Shown: positions 33,301-44,257, counted from the stretch's first letter. The stretch: 64,000 nt of DNA from Proteus terrae (GCF_003144325.1 NZ_PENS01000009.1:146821-210820); one strand, 5' to 3'. The notes: a model not told the origin generated them from the letters alone. Made by a program: numbers and translations.

Positions 33301-33412
33301 AGGTGTTGCAGTGAAAGGCTTTATTGCGAATACATTAACGCCATTCGTTGGTGATGCGAATACACAAACGCCTGAGTTTAAAGCGTTCCTTGTTAATGTG
33401 GAAAAGGTGTAA
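30365..33412 (+). CDS. fdoG: Formate dehydrogenase-O alpha subunit (selenoprotein)
   Basis: Catalytic Mo-bis-MGD subunit oxidising formate in the periplasm. It is one gene of 1015 residues read through an in-frame TGA at 30950-30952, giving selenocysteine at residue 196 (context NQARV-U-HGPTVAS), the same position as in E. coli FdnG/FdoG. It begins with a twin-arginine signal SRRQFFKICAGG, then the 4Fe-4S cysteines CTYCSVGCG and CPKGAG. A SECIS-like hairpin follows the UGA. I chose the ATG at 30365 (MQVSRRQFFK) with AGGAGAG upstream; an ATG 18 nt earlier lacks a ribosome site. It is the first gene of fdoGHI, and selA and selB are encoded just downstream. Confidence 0.97.
30950..30985 (+). promoter_or_regulatory. 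Selenocysteine UGA and SECIS element in fdoG
   Basis: The TGA codon is followed immediately by a bacterial-type SECIS hairpin. The apical part AGCAA-GTC-TTGCT (30967-30979) forms a perfect 5-bp stem with a G/U loop, as recognised by SelB. The frame stays open on both sides, so this is recoding and not a frameshift or pseudogene. Confidence 0.92.
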
Positions 33413-33423
33413 GGAGATAAATT

Positions 33424-34362
33424 ATGTCACTGCAATCCCAAGACATTATTCGTCGCTCTGCTACCAATTCCCTTACTCCCGCGCCTCAGGTGCGGGATTA
33501 CAAGGAAGAAGTGGCAAAACTTATCGACGTAACAACCTGTATCGGCTGTAAAGCCTGTCAGGTTGCTTGTTCCGAATGGAACGATATTCGCGATAAAATT
33601 GGTACTAACGTCGGTGTTTACGATAACCCAACTGACCTAACCGCGAAATCATGGACAGTGATGCGTTTCTCTGAAATTGAAGAGAACGGCAAACTGGAGT
33701 GGTTAATTCGTAAAGATGGTTGTATGCACTGTGCTGATCCAGGCTGTTTAAAAGCCTGTCCAGCAGAAGGTGCAATCATTCAATACGCTAATGGTATTGT
33801 TGATTTCCAATCAGAACATTGTATTGGTTGTGGTTATTGTATTGCAGGTTGTCCTTTCGATGTGCCTCGCATTAATGAAGAAGATAACCGTGCTTACAAA
33901 TGTACGTTATGTGTTGACCGTGTCGAAGTCGGTCAAGAGCCTGCATGTGTGAAAACTTGCCCAACCGGCGCGATTCATTTTGGTTCGAAAGAAGCCATGA
34001 TCAATCTTGCTAATGAGCGTGTTTCTGAACTGCAAACTCGTGGTTACGACAACGCTGGTCTTTACGATCCACAAGGTGTGGGTGGTACACACGTGATGTA
34101 TGTTCTCCATCATGCTGACAAACCAAATCTGTACCACGGTTTACCAGAAAACCCAGAAATTAGCTCTACCGTTAAATTCTGGAAAGGTATTTGGAAACCA
34201 TTGGCTGCCGTTGGTTTTGCCGCAACCTTCGCGGGTGCAATTTTCCACTATTTAGGTGTCGGTCCAAACCGTACAACTGAAGAAGATGAAGAAGAAGCGC
34301 TCAAAGAGATGGAAGCATCTTCTAAAACACAGACCTCTGTGAATAAGGAGGAGCAGAAATGA
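33424..34362 (+). CDS. fdoH: Formate dehydrogenase-O iron-sulfur beta subunit
   Basis: Electron-transfer subunit of 312 residues carrying four ferredoxin-type clusters. The cysteine groups are [35 protein letters not shown] and [21 protein letters not shown] single C-terminal helix ([22 protein letters not shown], about 260-282) anchors it to the membrane from the periplasmic side. It starts 11 bp after fdoG. Its stop overlaps the fdoI start in the sequence ATGA, so translation is coupled. Confidence 0.96.
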   Translation: MSLQSQDIIRRSATNSLTPAPQVRDYKEEVAKLIDVTTCIGCKACQVACSEWNDIRDKIGTNVGVYDNPTDLTAKSWTVMRFSEIEENGKLEWLIRKDGCMHCADPGCLKACPAEGAIIQYANGIVDFQSEHCIGCGYCIAGCPFDVPRINEEDNRAYKCTLCVDRVEVGQEPACVKTCPTGAIHFGSKEAMINLANERVSELQTRGYDNAGLYDPQGVGGTHVMYVLHHADKPNLYHGLPENPEISSTVKFWKGIWKPLAAVGFAATFAGAIFHYLGVGPNRTTEEDEEEALKEMEASSKTQTSVNKEEQK

Positions 34363-35015
34363 TGAAGAAGAAAGGCGATAAAATTCTTCGCCACACCGCT
34401 TCTGAGCGTATTAACCATTGGTTAGTAGTGATTGTATTTCTGTTTACTGCTATCAGCGGATTGGGTTTCTTCTTCCCATCTCTGAACTGGTTCATGAATA
34501 TTTTAGGTACACCAGAACTGTCGCGTTTGTTACACCCATTCGTGGGTAGCGTGATGGCGTTCCTCTTTCTCTTTATGTTCTTCAGATATCTGAAGCACAA
34601 CTTTATTGATAAAGATGACTTAGTCTGGGCTAAAAACATTCATAAAGTACTGCAAAATGAAGAAGCTGGCGATATTGGCCACTACAACTTAGGTCAGAAA
34701 GGCATTTACTGGACATTAAGTATCAGCCTGATCTTACTAACAGTCAGTGGTGTTATTATTTGGCGTCCTTATTTCGCAGAGTATTTCTCGATCCCAGTGA
34801 TCCGAATTGCCTTATTAGTTCACTCATTATCAGCAATCTTACTGATAATCACCGTATTTGTTCACGCTTATGCGGCATTCTGGGTGAAAGGTTCAATTCG
34901 TAGCATGATTGAAGGCTGGGTAACTCGTGGTTGGGCTAAAAAGCACCACCCTCGTTGGTATCGTGAAATTCTCGAAGAAGAGAAAAAAGAAGCCGAAAAA
35001 CAGTCAGAGAAATAA
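34359..35015 (+). CDS. fdoI: Formate dehydrogenase-O cytochrome b556 subunit
   Basis: Inner-membrane di-haem subunit passing electrons from FdoH to quinone. The 218 residues contain four hydrophobic helices. Haem-ligand candidates are His in [26 protein letters not shown] and FVHAYAAFW. It has a basic/acidic C-terminal tail. AGGAGGAGC precedes the start, and two consecutive ATGs (34359, 34362) are both possible. It is the last gene of fdoGHI, closed by a terminator. Confidence 0.95.
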   Translation: MMKKKGDKILRHTASERINHWLVVIVFLFTAISGLGFFFPSLNWFMNILGTPELSRLLHPFVGSVMAFLFLFMFFRYLKHNFIDKDDLVWAKNIHKVLQNEEAGDIGHYNLGQKGIYWTLSISLILLTVSGVIIWRPYFAEYFSIPVIRIALLVHSLSAILLIITVFVHAYAAFWVKGSIRSMIEGWVTRGWAKKHHPRWYREILEEEKKEAEKQSEK

Positions 35016-35040
35016 TGCCCTAAAGCGTATTTCTGAACAA

Positions 35041-35068
35041 ACGGAGGCTTGTAAGCCTCCGTTTTTTA
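35041..35068 (+). terminator. Intrinsic terminator after fdoI
   Basis: ACGGAGGCTT-GT-AAGCCTCCGT followed by TTTTTT. A strong stem-loop that separates fdoGHI from fdhE. Confidence 0.93.
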
Positions 35069-35221
35069 TTCAATTTACGTCTGATTTTAAGGCGTAAAAA
35101 ACAATAAAATCACGCTATTATTACCCACTGTCATGGCTTCGTATCTGTATTTGATTTATTCTGAAGCCAAACCCTGTGGGTATTCACTATAAAATTTATG
35201 ATAATAGGAAGATAGAACGTT

Positions 35222-36142
35222 ATGAGTATTCGCATCGTTCCTAAAGAGCAATTAGGTAAAGAGCAATCAGAAAAAGGGATCAGTTTTATTCCACCCGTAT
35301 TATTCCCTAATCTGAAAAACCTTTATCAACGTCGTGCTGAACGTTTTCAAACACTAGCAAAAGATAATCCTTTCGCAGACTACCTTGAATTTGCAGCAGA
35401 AATTGTCAAGGCTCAAGAAAAAGCACTTCATGACAATCCGCTTGTCATTGATCTTGCCCCACTCCTTGCACAACAAGTTGGCGTAGCGCCTTTAGATAGA
35501 AAAACATTTAAACGCAGTAAACATTGGCATGCTTTATTAGCCTCGATTATTGCTGAATTACGTCCAGTTGTGCCTGAAAGTGCCACTATCACTTTAGAAA
35601 ACCTCTCTAAAGCTTCTGAAACTGAATTAGAAGAGATGGCAACAGCATTACTCAATGATGAATATTCAAAAGTCTCAGCAGATAAATCTGTCTTTATTTG
35701 GGCAGCACTGTCTCTTTACTGGGCACAATTAGCAGCAAATATTCCAGGCAAAGCTAAAACAGAATACGGTGAAAATCGTCAATTCTGCCCAGTTTGTAAC
35801 AGTATGCCAGTGGCAAGCATGGTACAAATCGGCACAACACAAGGTTTACGCTATTTACACTGTAATTTATGTGAAACACAGTGGCATGTCGTACGCATTA
35901 AGTGCACTAACTGTGAATTAACCGGCAAATTAAATTACTGGTCTTTAGATAGTGAAAATGCCCCTGTGAAAGCAGAAAGCTGTGGTGATTGTGGAAGCTA
36001 TCTGAAAATTTTATATCAAGAAAAAGATGCCAATGTGGATGCTGTCGCTGATGATTTAGCGTCTATTGTTCTTGATGCAAAAATGGAAGAAGAAGGCTTT
36101 GCTCGTAGTAGCATTAATCCATTCCTGTTCCCAAATGAATAA
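35222..36142 (+). CDS. fdhE: Formate dehydrogenase accessory protein FdhE
   Basis: Rubredoxin-like iron protein needed for assembly or activity of respiratory formate dehydrogenases. The 306 residues compare with about 309 in E. coli. The C-terminal half has four CxxC pairs (FCPVC, HCNLC, KCTNC, SCGDC) between about residues 195 and 265. The N-terminus ([30 protein letters not shown]) matches the family. It ends 15 bp before selA, so fdhE-selA-selB form one unit downstream of fdoGHI. Confidence 0.95.
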   Translation: MSIRIVPKEQLGKEQSEKGISFIPPVLFPNLKNLYQRRAERFQTLAKDNPFADYLEFAAEIVKAQEKALHDNPLVIDLAPLLAQQVGVAPLDRKTFKRSKHWHALLASIIAELRPVVPESATITLENLSKASETELEEMATALLNDEYSKVSADKSVFIWAALSLYWAQLAANIPGKAKTEYGENRQFCPVCNSMPVASMVQIGTTQGLRYLHCNLCETQWHVVRIKCTNCELTGKLNYWSLDSENAPVKAESCGDCGSYLKILYQEKDANVDAVADDLASIVLDAKMEEEGFARSSINPFLFPNE

Positions 36143-36157
36143 TAATTAGGTATTAGC

Positions 36158-37549
36158 ATGACAAATGATACGCGCTCACTTTATAGCCAACTGCCATCTA
36201 TTGATAAGTTACTGCACCAAGCAGACATTCAAGCCCTTGTAACTTCTTATGGTCAGACATTTATTGCAGAGCATTTACGAAAGTTACAAGAAGAAGCGCG
36301 TATCATTATTCGCCAAGAAAACGAGTTACCACAATGGCACAACCATTGGGCTGATGAATTAAAAAATCGCATTACATTACAACGAAAATCTTCGATTAAA
36401 CCTGTTTTCAATTTAACAGGTACCGTTTTACACACCAATCTAGGGCGTGCATTAATGGCAGAATCCGCCATCGAAGCCGTTAGCCAAGTTATGCGTTCAC
36501 CAGCAACCTTAGAGTATTCTCTTGATGGTGCTTCAAGAGGACACCGTGATCGCGCTATCGCTGACTTGTTATGTGAATTAACAGGAGCAGAAGATGCCTG
36601 TATCGTAAATAACAACGCAGCGGCTGTTTTACTGATGCTTGCAACAGTGGCTCCAAATAAAGAGGTTGTTGTTTCTCGAGGTGAATTAGTTGAGATAGGT
36701 GGTGCTTTTCGTATCCCTGATGTAATGACACAAGCAGGATGTACACTCAAAGAAGTCGGTACAACAAACCGAACCCATCTTAAAGATTATCGTAACGCCA
36801 TTAATGAAAATACAGGTTTGCTAATGAAAGTTCATACTAGCAACTATTGTATTCAAGGCTTTACAGCTGAAGTACATGGTGATGAACTTGCTGCGCTTGG
36901 TAAAGAGATGAACTTACCAACCGCTATCGATTTAGGCAGTGGCTCAATGACTAATTTAGCTGCCTTAGGTTTACCTTCAGAGCCAATGCCACAAGATTAT
37001 CTGCAACAAGGCATCGACCTTGTCACCTTCTCTGGTGATAAACTATTAGGTGGTCCACAAGCAGGAATAATCCTTGGTAAAAAAGTGTGGATTGAGGCTA
37101 TTCAGCGCCATCCTTTAAAGCGTGCATTACGTGTTGATAAAATGACATTAGCTGCTTTAGGCGCCACATTATGCCTTTATCAGCAACCTGAAAAAATGGC
37201 TGTTGAGATCCCGACATTACGTTTGTTAACTCGGACACAAACAGAAATTAATGATATGGCGCAACGGTTATTGCCTCATTTTCAGGCATATTATGGGGAT
37301 AACTACCATATCACGATATCCTCATGTGCTTCTCAAATAGGCAGTGGTTCGTTACCTATTGAAAGTTTACCGAGCGTAGCACTTACCTTTGAAGCCAAAG
37401 ATGGAAAAGGTAGCCAGTTAGATGCGCTAGCTGCGCATTGGCGTAATTTAGAAAAGCCGATTATTGGTCGAATTACTGATGGTCGCCTGTGGCTTGATCT
37501 GCGCTGTCTTGAGGATGAAAATGCATTAATACAGGCACTTTTACTATGA
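36158..37549 (+). CDS. selA: Selenocysteine synthase
   Basis: PLP enzyme converting seryl-tRNA(Sec) to selenocysteyl-tRNA(Sec) with selenophosphate. The 463 residues equal the E. coli length. The N-terminal tRNA-binding region begins [30 protein letters not shown] and [11 protein letters not shown] are cofactor-fold blocks, and the PLP lysine is in [16 protein letters not shown]. It overlaps the selB start by 4 bp. The tRNA(Sec) gene selC and selD are not in the window. Confidence 0.97.
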   Translation: MTNDTRSLYSQLPSIDKLLHQADIQALVTSYGQTFIAEHLRKLQEEARIIIRQENELPQWHNHWADELKNRITLQRKSSIKPVFNLTGTVLHTNLGRALMAESAIEAVSQVMRSPATLEYSLDGASRGHRDRAIADLLCELTGAEDACIVNNNAAAVLLMLATVAPNKEVVVSRGELVEIGGAFRIPDVMTQAGCTLKEVGTTNRTHLKDYRNAINENTGLLMKVHTSNYCIQGFTAEVHGDELAALGKEMNLPTAIDLGSGSMTNLAALGLPSEPMPQDYLQQGIDLVTFSGDKLLGGPQAGIILGKKVWIEAIQRHPLKRALRVDKMTLAALGATLCLYQQPEKMAVEIPTLRLLTRTQTEINDMAQRLLPHFQAYYGDNYHITISSCASQIGSGSLPIESLPSVALTFEAKDGKGSQLDALAAHWRNLEKPIIGRITDGRLWLDLRCLEDENALIQALLL

Positions 37550-39408
37550 TTTTTGCGACAGCTGGTCACGTAGACCACGGAAAAACCACTCTTATACAGG
37601 CCATTACTGGAGTAGACACTACCCATTTACCTGAAGAGAAAAAACGAGGCATGACCATTGATTTAGGTTATGCCTATTGGCGTCAAGATGATGGAACCTC
37701 AATTGGTTTTGTGGATGTTCCCGGCCATGAAAAATTCCTTTCAAATATGCTCGCGGGTGTCGGTGGGATCTCTCATGCACTATTAATTGTGGCTTGTGAC
37801 GATGGCGTTATGGCACAAACCATCGAACATATTTCTATTTTACGTCTTGCTGGCTGTCCTCAAGTTACCATTATTCTCACCAAAGCAGATCGCGTTACAC
37901 CTGAGCGAATTGAAGAAGTTCGTTCACAAACAATTGATGTATTAGCCAATTTAGGCTGGCAACAACCTGATATTTTTGTCACCTCAGCCCCTTCTGGTGA
38001 AGGTATTCCAGCGCTTCGTGACTACCTTGTTGAGTTGCATCAGCAAGAGCAACAACACCCTCAATGGCATAAGCGTTTTCGTTTAGCAATAGACCGTGTT
38101 TTTAGCATTAAAGGGGCAGGATTAGTTGTCACAGGTACCGCACTTGCGGGACAAATCTCTGTTGGTGATACCTTTTGGCTAACTGGTGCAGATAAACCCG
38201 TAAGAATAAGAGCTTTACATGCACAAAATCAGCCCGTAGAGAGAGCGGGTGCAGGTCATCGTATTGCAATTAATATCACAGGAGATGTCAGTAAAGAAAA
38301 CGTCTCTCGTGGTGACTGGTTGCTTTCTCAAGTACCTAACTATCAATCTCATAAAATATTAGTCAGTTTAATTGGAGATGAACCTTTAAAGCATTGGCAG
38401 CCTGTACATATTCACCATGGTACACGCCATATTACAGGTCGTGTTGCTCTTTTAAATGATGCTAATGAAACATCACAGTTAGCTGAGCTTATTCTTGATG
38501 ACCCCCTTTGGCTGGTGGATAACGACAGACTTATCTTGCGCGATATCAGTGCTCAACGCACTTTAGCTGCTGCGAAAGTCTTACATTTGCACTCGCCACG
38601 TAGAGGTAAACGACAAGCTGAGTTCTTAACTTGGTTACACCAACTTGATAGCGCAAACAGCGTTAGTGCCAATTTAGCGTTATGTTTACCAAAAGGTGAA
38701 CTTTCTCTAAATCAGTTTGCTTGGGCTCAGCAATTAACTGAAAGTGCGCTAACTCAATTATTAGAAACCTTTGATTTAGTCAATGTTGCAGGCGTTATTC
38801 TTTCTAAAGAAAATGCTGATAATGCAAAACAGAAATTACTCGATACCCTTGCGGAATATCATCAACAACATAATGATCAAATGGGTGTGGGTCGTTCTCG
38901 TTTAAAACGGATGTCACTACCGACTTATCATGATGAATTGGTCTATCACTTAATAGATCAATTACGTAAAGAAGGTGCTATTAGTCAAAGTCGTGGTTGG
39001 CTTCATCTCCCAACTCATGGTCTTGCTTTTTCCCCAGAACAAGATGCGTTATGGCAAAATGCCAAAGTCTACTTTGAGCAATCTGAACCTTGGTGGGTAC
39101 GTGATCTAGCCAATGAAATGAAAAATGATGAGAAGGTGATCCGCTCATTATTACGTAAAGCAGCGCAATTAGGTTTAATTATTCCGATTATTGCCGATCG
39201 CTACTATACACACCAAACAATAGAAAAATTTGCATCTATCATTGTGAAATATAATGAAAGCAATGGCAGTGTTACCGCAGCGGATTTCCGTGATGAATTA
39301 TCCGTTGGGCGTAAATTAGCAGTGCAAATTTTAGAGTATTTTGATCGCACGGGTTTTACTCGTCGCAAAAAAGATCTTCATATTTTACGAGACAAAGGGT
39401 TATTCTAA
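37546..39408 (+). CDS. selB: Selenocysteine-specific elongation factor
   Basis: Delivers Sec-tRNA to UGA codons by binding SECIS RNA. The protein has 620 residues. EF-Tu-like G domain: [19 protein letters not shown] (G1), DLGYAYW region, [13 protein letters not shown] (G3), TKAD (G4). Then come domains II/III and four C-terminal winged-helix repeats that bind SECIS (about residues 370-620). It overlaps selA by 4 bp. Its genomic neighbour fdoG is an obvious client, so this locus encodes both the selenoprotein and its decoder. Confidence 0.97.
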   Translation: MIFATAGHVDHGKTTLIQAITGVDTTHLPEEKKRGMTIDLGYAYWRQDDGTSIGFVDVPGHEKFLSNMLAGVGGISHALLIVACDDGVMAQTIEHISILRLAGCPQVTIILTKADRVTPERIEEVRSQTIDVLANLGWQQPDIFVTSAPSGEGIPALRDYLVELHQQEQQHPQWHKRFRLAIDRVFSIKGAGLVVTGTALAGQISVGDTFWLTGADKPVRIRALHAQNQPVERAGAGHRIAINITGDVSKENVSRGDWLLSQVPNYQSHKILVSLIGDEPLKHWQPVHIHHGTRHITGRVALLNDANETSQLAELILDDPLWLVDNDRLILRDISAQRTLAAAKVLHLHSPRRGKRQAEFLTWLHQLDSANSVSANLALCLPKGELSLNQFAWAQQLTESALTQLLETFDLVNVAGVILSKENADNAKQKLLDTLAEYHQQHNDQMGVGRSRLKRMSLPTYHDELVYHLIDQLRKEGAISQSRGWLHLPTHGLAFSPEQDALWQNAKVYFEQSEPWWVRDLANEMKNDEKVIRSLLRKAAQLGLIIPIIADRYYTHQTIEKFASIIVKYNESNGSVTAADFRDELSVGRKLAVQILEYFDRTGFTRRKKDLHILRDKGLF

Positions 39409-39423
39409 ATACAGATGTTAATT

Positions 39424-39449
39424 TAGGCTAAATAAAGTTATTTAGCCTA
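39424..39449 (+). terminator. Hairpin after selB
   Basis: TAGGCTAAATAA-AG-TTATTTAGCCTA is a perfect 12-bp inverted repeat 15 bp after the selB stop. Only a short T-rich tail follows, so termination strength is uncertain. Confidence 0.7.
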
Positions 39450-39517
39450 TTTAATGTTATCTCCTACAATACTTGTAAAATACCCCTTTATTCTTTATCG
39501 CTATACTCGGAAGAGAT

Positions 39518-41167
39518 ATGAAAAAAATATTAGGAAGTGCTTATCTTGCACTTATTCTTATAGCATCACTCTTTATTGTTTTTGAGAAAGTAACGTTTAT
39601 TTATACTGCACTTCTTTCTGTAGGTGCTTATTTTATTCTTTTTTCTCTTTGCTTTATTTTATCTGCTCGTGTCTTATTTTCGGCTATTACCACCGGTACA
39701 CTCTTCCTGATAACTAAGTTTATTAATCAGCTCAAAGTCCATTATTACAAAGAAACATTAATGTTCTCTGACTTTGATCTGGCTTTTGATAGCTCGAATT
39801 TAGGGACATTAGGCCATTATTGGGAAGCCGGTGTTGCATTGATTGCGATGCTAATATGGCTTCTTATCAATATGTCCATCGCTTGGCGTTTTTCCCAAAA
39901 ATCACGCCCAGCCTTACGTATAAGTAGTCTACTCTTAATAGTCATTGGGTTTACCACTATCCATTTCACCGTAGAAAAATGGCAGGCTGAATGGGAAGGC
40001 ACACTTCCGGGTGGACGAGGTACTGTCACTAATTTAATTATGTCTGGCTACCAAACGGCTTATCACCCTCCTTATTTCAAGGAAGATGCAGATTACTTTC
40101 TTGAACAAGCGAACAAAACCGTGTTACCAGAAACACAGACAGACATAAAACCTGACATTATTGTTTTATTACAGGAATCGACAGTTAACCCTCATATTTA
40201 TCAATTTAATACAGATGTTGCACTGCCTGATTTATTTATGTTCCAAAAAGATGAAGGTGTGAGTGCACAAAGCCCTTTACGTGTACAAACCTTTGGTGGT
40301 GGTACTTGGCTTTCTGAATTTTCTGTATTAACAGGGCTAAATACGGATGATTTTGGTGCGCGTAAAAACTCTGTATTCTATTTTGTTGTCGATAATCTTA
40401 ATGAAAGTTTATTCCGCCAACTAAAAGCTGAAGGCTATTACACCGTTTTACTCACCCCGTTTAATCGTAGTGCCTACCATGCAGGTTACGCTTATGAAAA
40501 AATGGGAATTGATGAAATCATTCAACCTCAAGAGCTTGGCTACCCGGGAACATTAGAGGAAAACCTCTGGAAGATATCGACAGTAGATATGCTGGGTTAC
40601 GTTGAAGAAGTACTGAAGAAACGCACAGATAAACCCTTATTCATATTCTCATTAACCATGTACGAACATGGCCCTTATGACGAATCACACAGAGATATGT
40701 ACCAAATTGCAGGTCATACAGAAAGTAGTAATGCACCGGGTAAATTTAGCCACTATATGGAAAAAATAATTACCAGTGATCCGGCAATTAAAGATTTCTC
40801 TAATTTTGTCGCCCAAAGAGAAAAACCGACAATGTTTCTCTATTTTGGTGATCATCAACCAAATATTGAGCTAAATAATTACCAGTCACCATTTACTAAC
40901 CCCACACATATCACTCAATTCACATTGAGAGATAACCTAACGCAAGGTGCATCACTTTCAACGGGTGAGTTAACGGATATTAGCTTTTTAGGTGGCATGA
41001 TACTGGAGCGTGCTCGTTTGCCATTATCTCCTTTCTACAAAGCAAACATTCAAATGCGCCATTTATGTGAAGGTAAATTAAACGATTGTGAAGACGAGAA
41101 ATTAGTTAACAGTTATAAAAATTATATCTATGACAAACTGAAAGTTGCAGGTAGTACAGATAATTAA
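39518..41167 (+). CDS. LTA-synthase-like membrane sulfatase/phosphotransferase
   Basis: A 549-residue protein. The N-terminal part has four to five membrane helices (residues 1-150) and the rest is an extracytoplasmic alkaline-phosphatase/sulfatase fold. The nucleophile motif is probably LLQESTVNPH (Thr in EST); metal-site candidates are MYEHGPYD and YFGDHQPN. GGGTWLSEFSVLTGL is the family block near the active site. Such enzymes transfer phosphoglycerol or phosphoethanolamine to envelope glycans or lipids. Which one this does cannot be told. It is a single-gene unit between terminators. Confidence 0.8.
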   Translation: MKKILGSAYLALILIASLFIVFEKVTFIYTALLSVGAYFILFSLCFILSARVLFSAITTGTLFLITKFINQLKVHYYKETLMFSDFDLAFDSSNLGTLGHYWEAGVALIAMLIWLLINMSIAWRFSQKSRPALRISSLLLIVIGFTTIHFTVEKWQAEWEGTLPGGRGTVTNLIMSGYQTAYHPPYFKEDADYFLEQANKTVLPETQTDIKPDIIVLLQESTVNPHIYQFNTDVALPDLFMFQKDEGVSAQSPLRVQTFGGGTWLSEFSVLTGLNTDDFGARKNSVFYFVVDNLNESLFRQLKAEGYYTVLLTPFNRSAYHAGYAYEKMGIDEIIQPQELGYPGTLEENLWKISTVDMLGYVEEVLKKRTDKPLFIFSLTMYEHGPYDESHRDMYQIAGHTESSNAPGKFSHYMEKIITSDPAIKDFSNFVAQREKPTMFLYFGDHQPNIELNNYQSPFTNPTHITQFTLRDNLTQGASLSTGELTDISFLGGMILERARLPLSPFYKANIQMRHLCEGKLNDCEDEKLVNSYKNYIYDKLKVAGSTDN

Positions 41168-41232
41168 TTTTTATTACCTGAATAAAAGATGATCGGGATA
41201 ATAAATTCAAAAAAATAATTAATATCAAAAAG

Positions 41233-41262
41233 AAAGAGGCTAAATATTTAGCCTCTTTTTTA
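41233..41262. terminator. Bidirectional terminator between sulfatase and mop genes
   Basis: A perfect palindrome AAAGAGGCTAAA/TTTAGCCTCTTT flanked by A- and T-runs. It lies between convergent genes and can end both. Confidence 0.88.
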
Positions 41263-41283
41263 TTTCAAGAAATAAACTTGCAA

Positions 41284-41712
41284 TTATTTGCGTGTCGCAA
41301 CAATCACACTTGATGCTTTCACTAGCGCTAAAACATCACTGCCTTTTGCCAGTTTCATCTCTTGTAAGCTTTCATTTGTAATAACAGCTGTCAGTTCTAG
41401 ACCTTTAGCTGTTTCTAAATGAACGGTAGAGTTCACCGCACCTTGTGCGATTTGAGTTACTTTACCTAAAAATTGGTTACGTGCAGAAAAATTTAAACCG
41501 CAATCAGGTAGTGCTAAAACAACCCACGGCGCTTTAATAATGGCAATTGCTTCGCCATCTTTTTTGATCTTTAAACTGTCACAGCTCTCTTTAGTAATAA
41601 TTGTGGCAAGTTTTTCACCATGAGCTAAAGATAAAATCACTTCGCTATTAACGGCACCGTCAATAATATCAACAACTTTACCAACTAGCTGATTACGTGC
41701 TGAAACTTTCAT
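41284..41712 (-). CDS. Di-Mop molbindin (molybdate-binding protein)
   Basis: 142 residues made of two tandem Mop/TOBE domains, each starting with the same pattern: SARNQLVGKVVDIIDGAVNSEVILSL (residues 3-28) and SARNQFLGKVTQIAQGAVNSTVHLET (about 76-101). This is the layout of ModG-type molbindins that oligomerise to store or buffer molybdate in the cytosol. The nearby FdoG requires molybdenum cofactor, which makes local Mo storage plausible, but the two are separated by several genes and terminators. It is a single leftward gene. Confidence 0.88.
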   Translation of the reverse strand: MKVSARNQLVGKVVDIIDGAVNSEVILSLAHGEKLATIITKESCDSLKIKKDGEAIAIIKAPWVVLALPDCGLNFSARNQFLGKVTQIAQGAVNSTVHLETAKGLELTAVITNESLQEMKLAKGSDVLALVKASSVIVATRK

Positions 41713-42027
41713 TTATTCACCTCTATTCTATTATTGATGAGAAATCATATTAATAACACTATCAAATTACTGAGATAACTTTAGCATAAACATCATCAAA
41801 TAAATTATTTTCAGATCATGGTTTAAAGTTTATTTATTATTTAAAAACATAGCGTTATAAAAAATATGGAGATAACGAATTATTATTAACTTATTAGAAT
41901 CGAATAAGTATAAATAATTTAGAAAGTTATTTTTTTAGCACTATCAATATAAAAAAATAGATAACTTAATGCCTTTCTGTATTAAAAGGAATTTAAGCTA
42001 TCCATCATTAAAATTAACTAAATATAC
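41713..42027. other. Non-coding spacer between bcsZ and the molbindin gene
   Basis: 315 bp of AT-rich DNA between two leftward genes. I see no gene, no convincing ModE site and no strong terminator. It presumably holds the molbindin promoter. Confidence 0.5.
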
Positions 42028-43056
42028 TTATTGCCCGTTTTGAGCAAAAGCCGCTAATAAATGTAAAGCTGAAGAATAATAGTCCGTATCTTTACTTAAA
42101 TCGACATCTTCAATAGGTGTTTTCATCGTTAAATCTCTCACCGCCATCATGCCGGGAGTAAGGTTATATTCAGCGCGCTCTTGAGCATCAATACTTACCC
42201 AAGCTGGGGTTTTATAACGATCAAATTGCTGCCAATACTGCACAAAAGGTTGTAGCGCTAATTCGTCATGTGCCCAAGCTAAATAAAGTGGAATGCGTAT
42301 TGCATCAAAGCTAAATCGTGCAGGCCATTTTTCACTCGGTTCTATCTTTCCATCTGGATATAAACTTACCCAGTCAGTGGGTAATTGATATTCACCAAAT
42401 CGCATGTTTCTAAGTAAAGACTGGCTATCATTAATTAACGCTTTCCAACGAACATCTTGGCTTGTGCGATAAAAATCTTTCCATGCAGGGAAAATAAAAT
42501 AGGATGGGTTAATAATAATTTCTTCTGGCGTTTTAAACCCATTAATACCGGGTAAAAGTACGGTATAATTTTTTGTCTTAACTAAAGTATGTTCCAAAAT
42601 AGCGTGTTGAATAGAATCAGAAGCTGAAAGGTAACTTTCATCATTCCATTTTTCGCCAGCTTTTAATAATGCCCACGCAATTAAGATATCACCATCTGTC
42701 GCATTATTAGGATCAGGGGTATGTTCACTATTTTCAGGCTCATAACGCCATTTAAATAAGCCTAAATCGCCACGATAAAGAGAAGCTGCTGTCCAGCGCC
42801 ATAACTTATTAAATGTTTCATGATCATCACTCATCACAGCCATTAACATGCCATAGCCTTGACCTTCAGAGTGTGAAATATTTTTGTTAGCGCTGTCTAT
42901 AACTCGCCCATCATCCTTAATGTAGCGCTCTTTAAACTGTTGCCATCCTAATTGAGTATCTGCTGCCTGTATTGAGGGTGAAACCATAAGCAACAAACCT
43001 AAAATAAAAAAGGTGGAAAATAGAAAATTACAACGAGATAAGTGCCTAAAAGACAT
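42028..43056 (-). CDS. bcsZ: Periplasmic endo-1,4-beta-glucanase BcsZ
   Basis: GH8 cellulase that trims nascent cellulose in the periplasm. 342 residues with a signal peptide (FLFSTFFILGLLLMVSPSIQAAD). The catalytic Glu is in SHSEGQGYGMLMAV and the catalytic Asp in RFSFDAIRIPLYLAW. The ATDGDILIAWAL motif is also typical. It is the last gene of the bcs operon, 73 bp after galU. Confidence 0.93.
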   Translation of the reverse strand: MSFRHLSRCNFLFSTFFILGLLLMVSPSIQAADTQLGWQQFKERYIKDDGRVIDSANKNISHSEGQGYGMLMAVMSDDHETFNKLWRWTAASLYRGDLGLFKWRYEPENSEHTPDPNNATDGDILIAWALLKAGEKWNDESYLSASDSIQHAILEHTLVKTKNYTVLLPGINGFKTPEEIIINPSYFIFPAWKDFYRTSQDVRWKALINDSQSLLRNMRFGEYQLPTDWVSLYPDGKIEPSEKWPARFSFDAIRIPLYLAWAHDELALQPFVQYWQQFDRYKTPAWVSIDAQERAEYNLTPGMMAVRDLTMKTPIEDVDLSKDTDYYSSALHLLAAFAQNGQ

Positions 43057-43129
43057 TGCCTTTCTCTCCTGCTATTGCCGACCGCCATCTTAGTTCGGTC
43101 GGCATATTGCATATTATTTCAAGATAAAC

Positions 43130-44089
43130 TCAAAAGATAGCAACTATCTTTTGTGCTTCACTTACTTCATCTTCTTCTATGACTTCTGTTTTGGGTAACA
43201 ATGTTTTTTCACAAAAGTCCTGCATCCAAGAAGCAAATTCTTCTTTTAACACAGAATTATGTAGGCCATATTCAACAAAGGCTTTCATATATCCTAGCTT
43301 ATTACCACAGTCATGTGATTTACCCACTAAGGTATATGCTTCAGCGACTTCTTTTTTCAATAATAAATCAATCGCATCCGTTAATTGAATTTCACCACCT
43401 ACGCCAGCTGGTAGACCATCTAATAATTCCCAGATAGCTTCAGAAAAAACGTAACGGCCAACAACAGAAAGATTAGAAGGCGCATCTTCAGGATTTGGTT
43501 TTTCTACGATACGACGAATAGGAGCCCAATTACCTTGAGGACAGAAAACCCCTTCACAATCTACAACACCATATTGTTGCACTTGGCTCATTGGCACAGG
43601 TTCAACCATTATTTGGCTACGTTCTGTTTTTTCAAAACGTTTTATCATTGCTGATAAATTATCATGTTGAGGATCACAATAGTGTGCATTTAATAAAACA
43701 TCTGGCAGTAAAACAATAAATGGATTATTGCCAATAACTGGACGTGCACAGCAAATTGCATGGCCTAAACCTAAAGCATGACCTTGACGAATTTGAACAA
43801 TTTTGACATTGTCAGGACAAATTGAGCGCACTTCTTCTAATAATTTATTTTTAATACGCTGTTCCAGCATATTTTCTAATTCAAAGCTGGTATCAAAGTG
43901 ATCCGCAATTGAATTTTTAGAAGAGTGAGTCACTAAAATAATTTCCTCAACACCTGCCTGAGCGCACTCTTCAACAATATATTGAATTAAAGGGCGATCA
44001 ACGATTGGCAGCATTTCTTTAGGAATTGATTTCGTTGCAGGTAACATACGAGTACCTAATCCAGCAACAGGGATAACCGCTTTCATCAT
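43130..44089 (-). CDS. galU: UTP-glucose-1-phosphate uridylyltransferase (bcs-linked copy)
   Basis: Makes UDP-glucose, the substrate of cellulose synthase. The 319 residues include [35 protein letters not shown] at the nucleotide-binding N-terminus, a [10 protein letters not shown] loop, and [22 protein letters not shown]. Placement inside the cellulose operon suggests a dedicated or second GalU; whether another copy exists is not visible here. The C-terminal tail ([19 protein letters not shown]) is longer and more acidic than usual. It lies 168 bp after the cyclase gene, so it may have its own promoter. AGAGG precedes the start. Confidence 0.92.
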   Translation of the reverse strand: MMKAVIPVAGLGTRMLPATKSIPKEMLPIVDRPLIQYIVEECAQAGVEEIILVTHSSKNSIADHFDTSFELENMLEQRIKNKLLEEVRSICPDNVKIVQIRQGHALGLGHAICCARPVIGNNPFIVLLPDVLLNAHYCDPQHDNLSAMIKRFEKTERSQIMVEPVPMSQVQQYGVVDCEGVFCPQGNWAPIRRIVEKPNPEDAPSNLSVVGRYVFSEAIWELLDGLPAGVGGEIQLTDAIDLLLKKEVAEAYTLVGKSHDCGNKLGYMKAFVEYGLHNSVLKEEFASWMQDFCEKTLLPKTEVIEEDEVSEAQKIVAIF

Positions 44090-44257
44090 AATAAAATCCT
44101 CTAATAGATATTTATCTAAAACTAATATTTAGTGTTATTTTAAAGTTACTCTTATATTTCATTAGGAATGCTAGATATATTTTAAAGACAGTCACCTCCC
44201 TCTTCGTTAAAAAGAGATAACGTTATTTTATATATCTTTATTTAAAAATTTTTCTAT

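Noticed and set aside
30347..33412. Apparent split of fdoG into two reading frames by a stop at 30950
   Set aside because: Both halves are in the same frame, the stop is TGA at the known selenocysteine position, and a SECIS-like hairpin follows. It is recoding, not a pseudogene or sequencing error.
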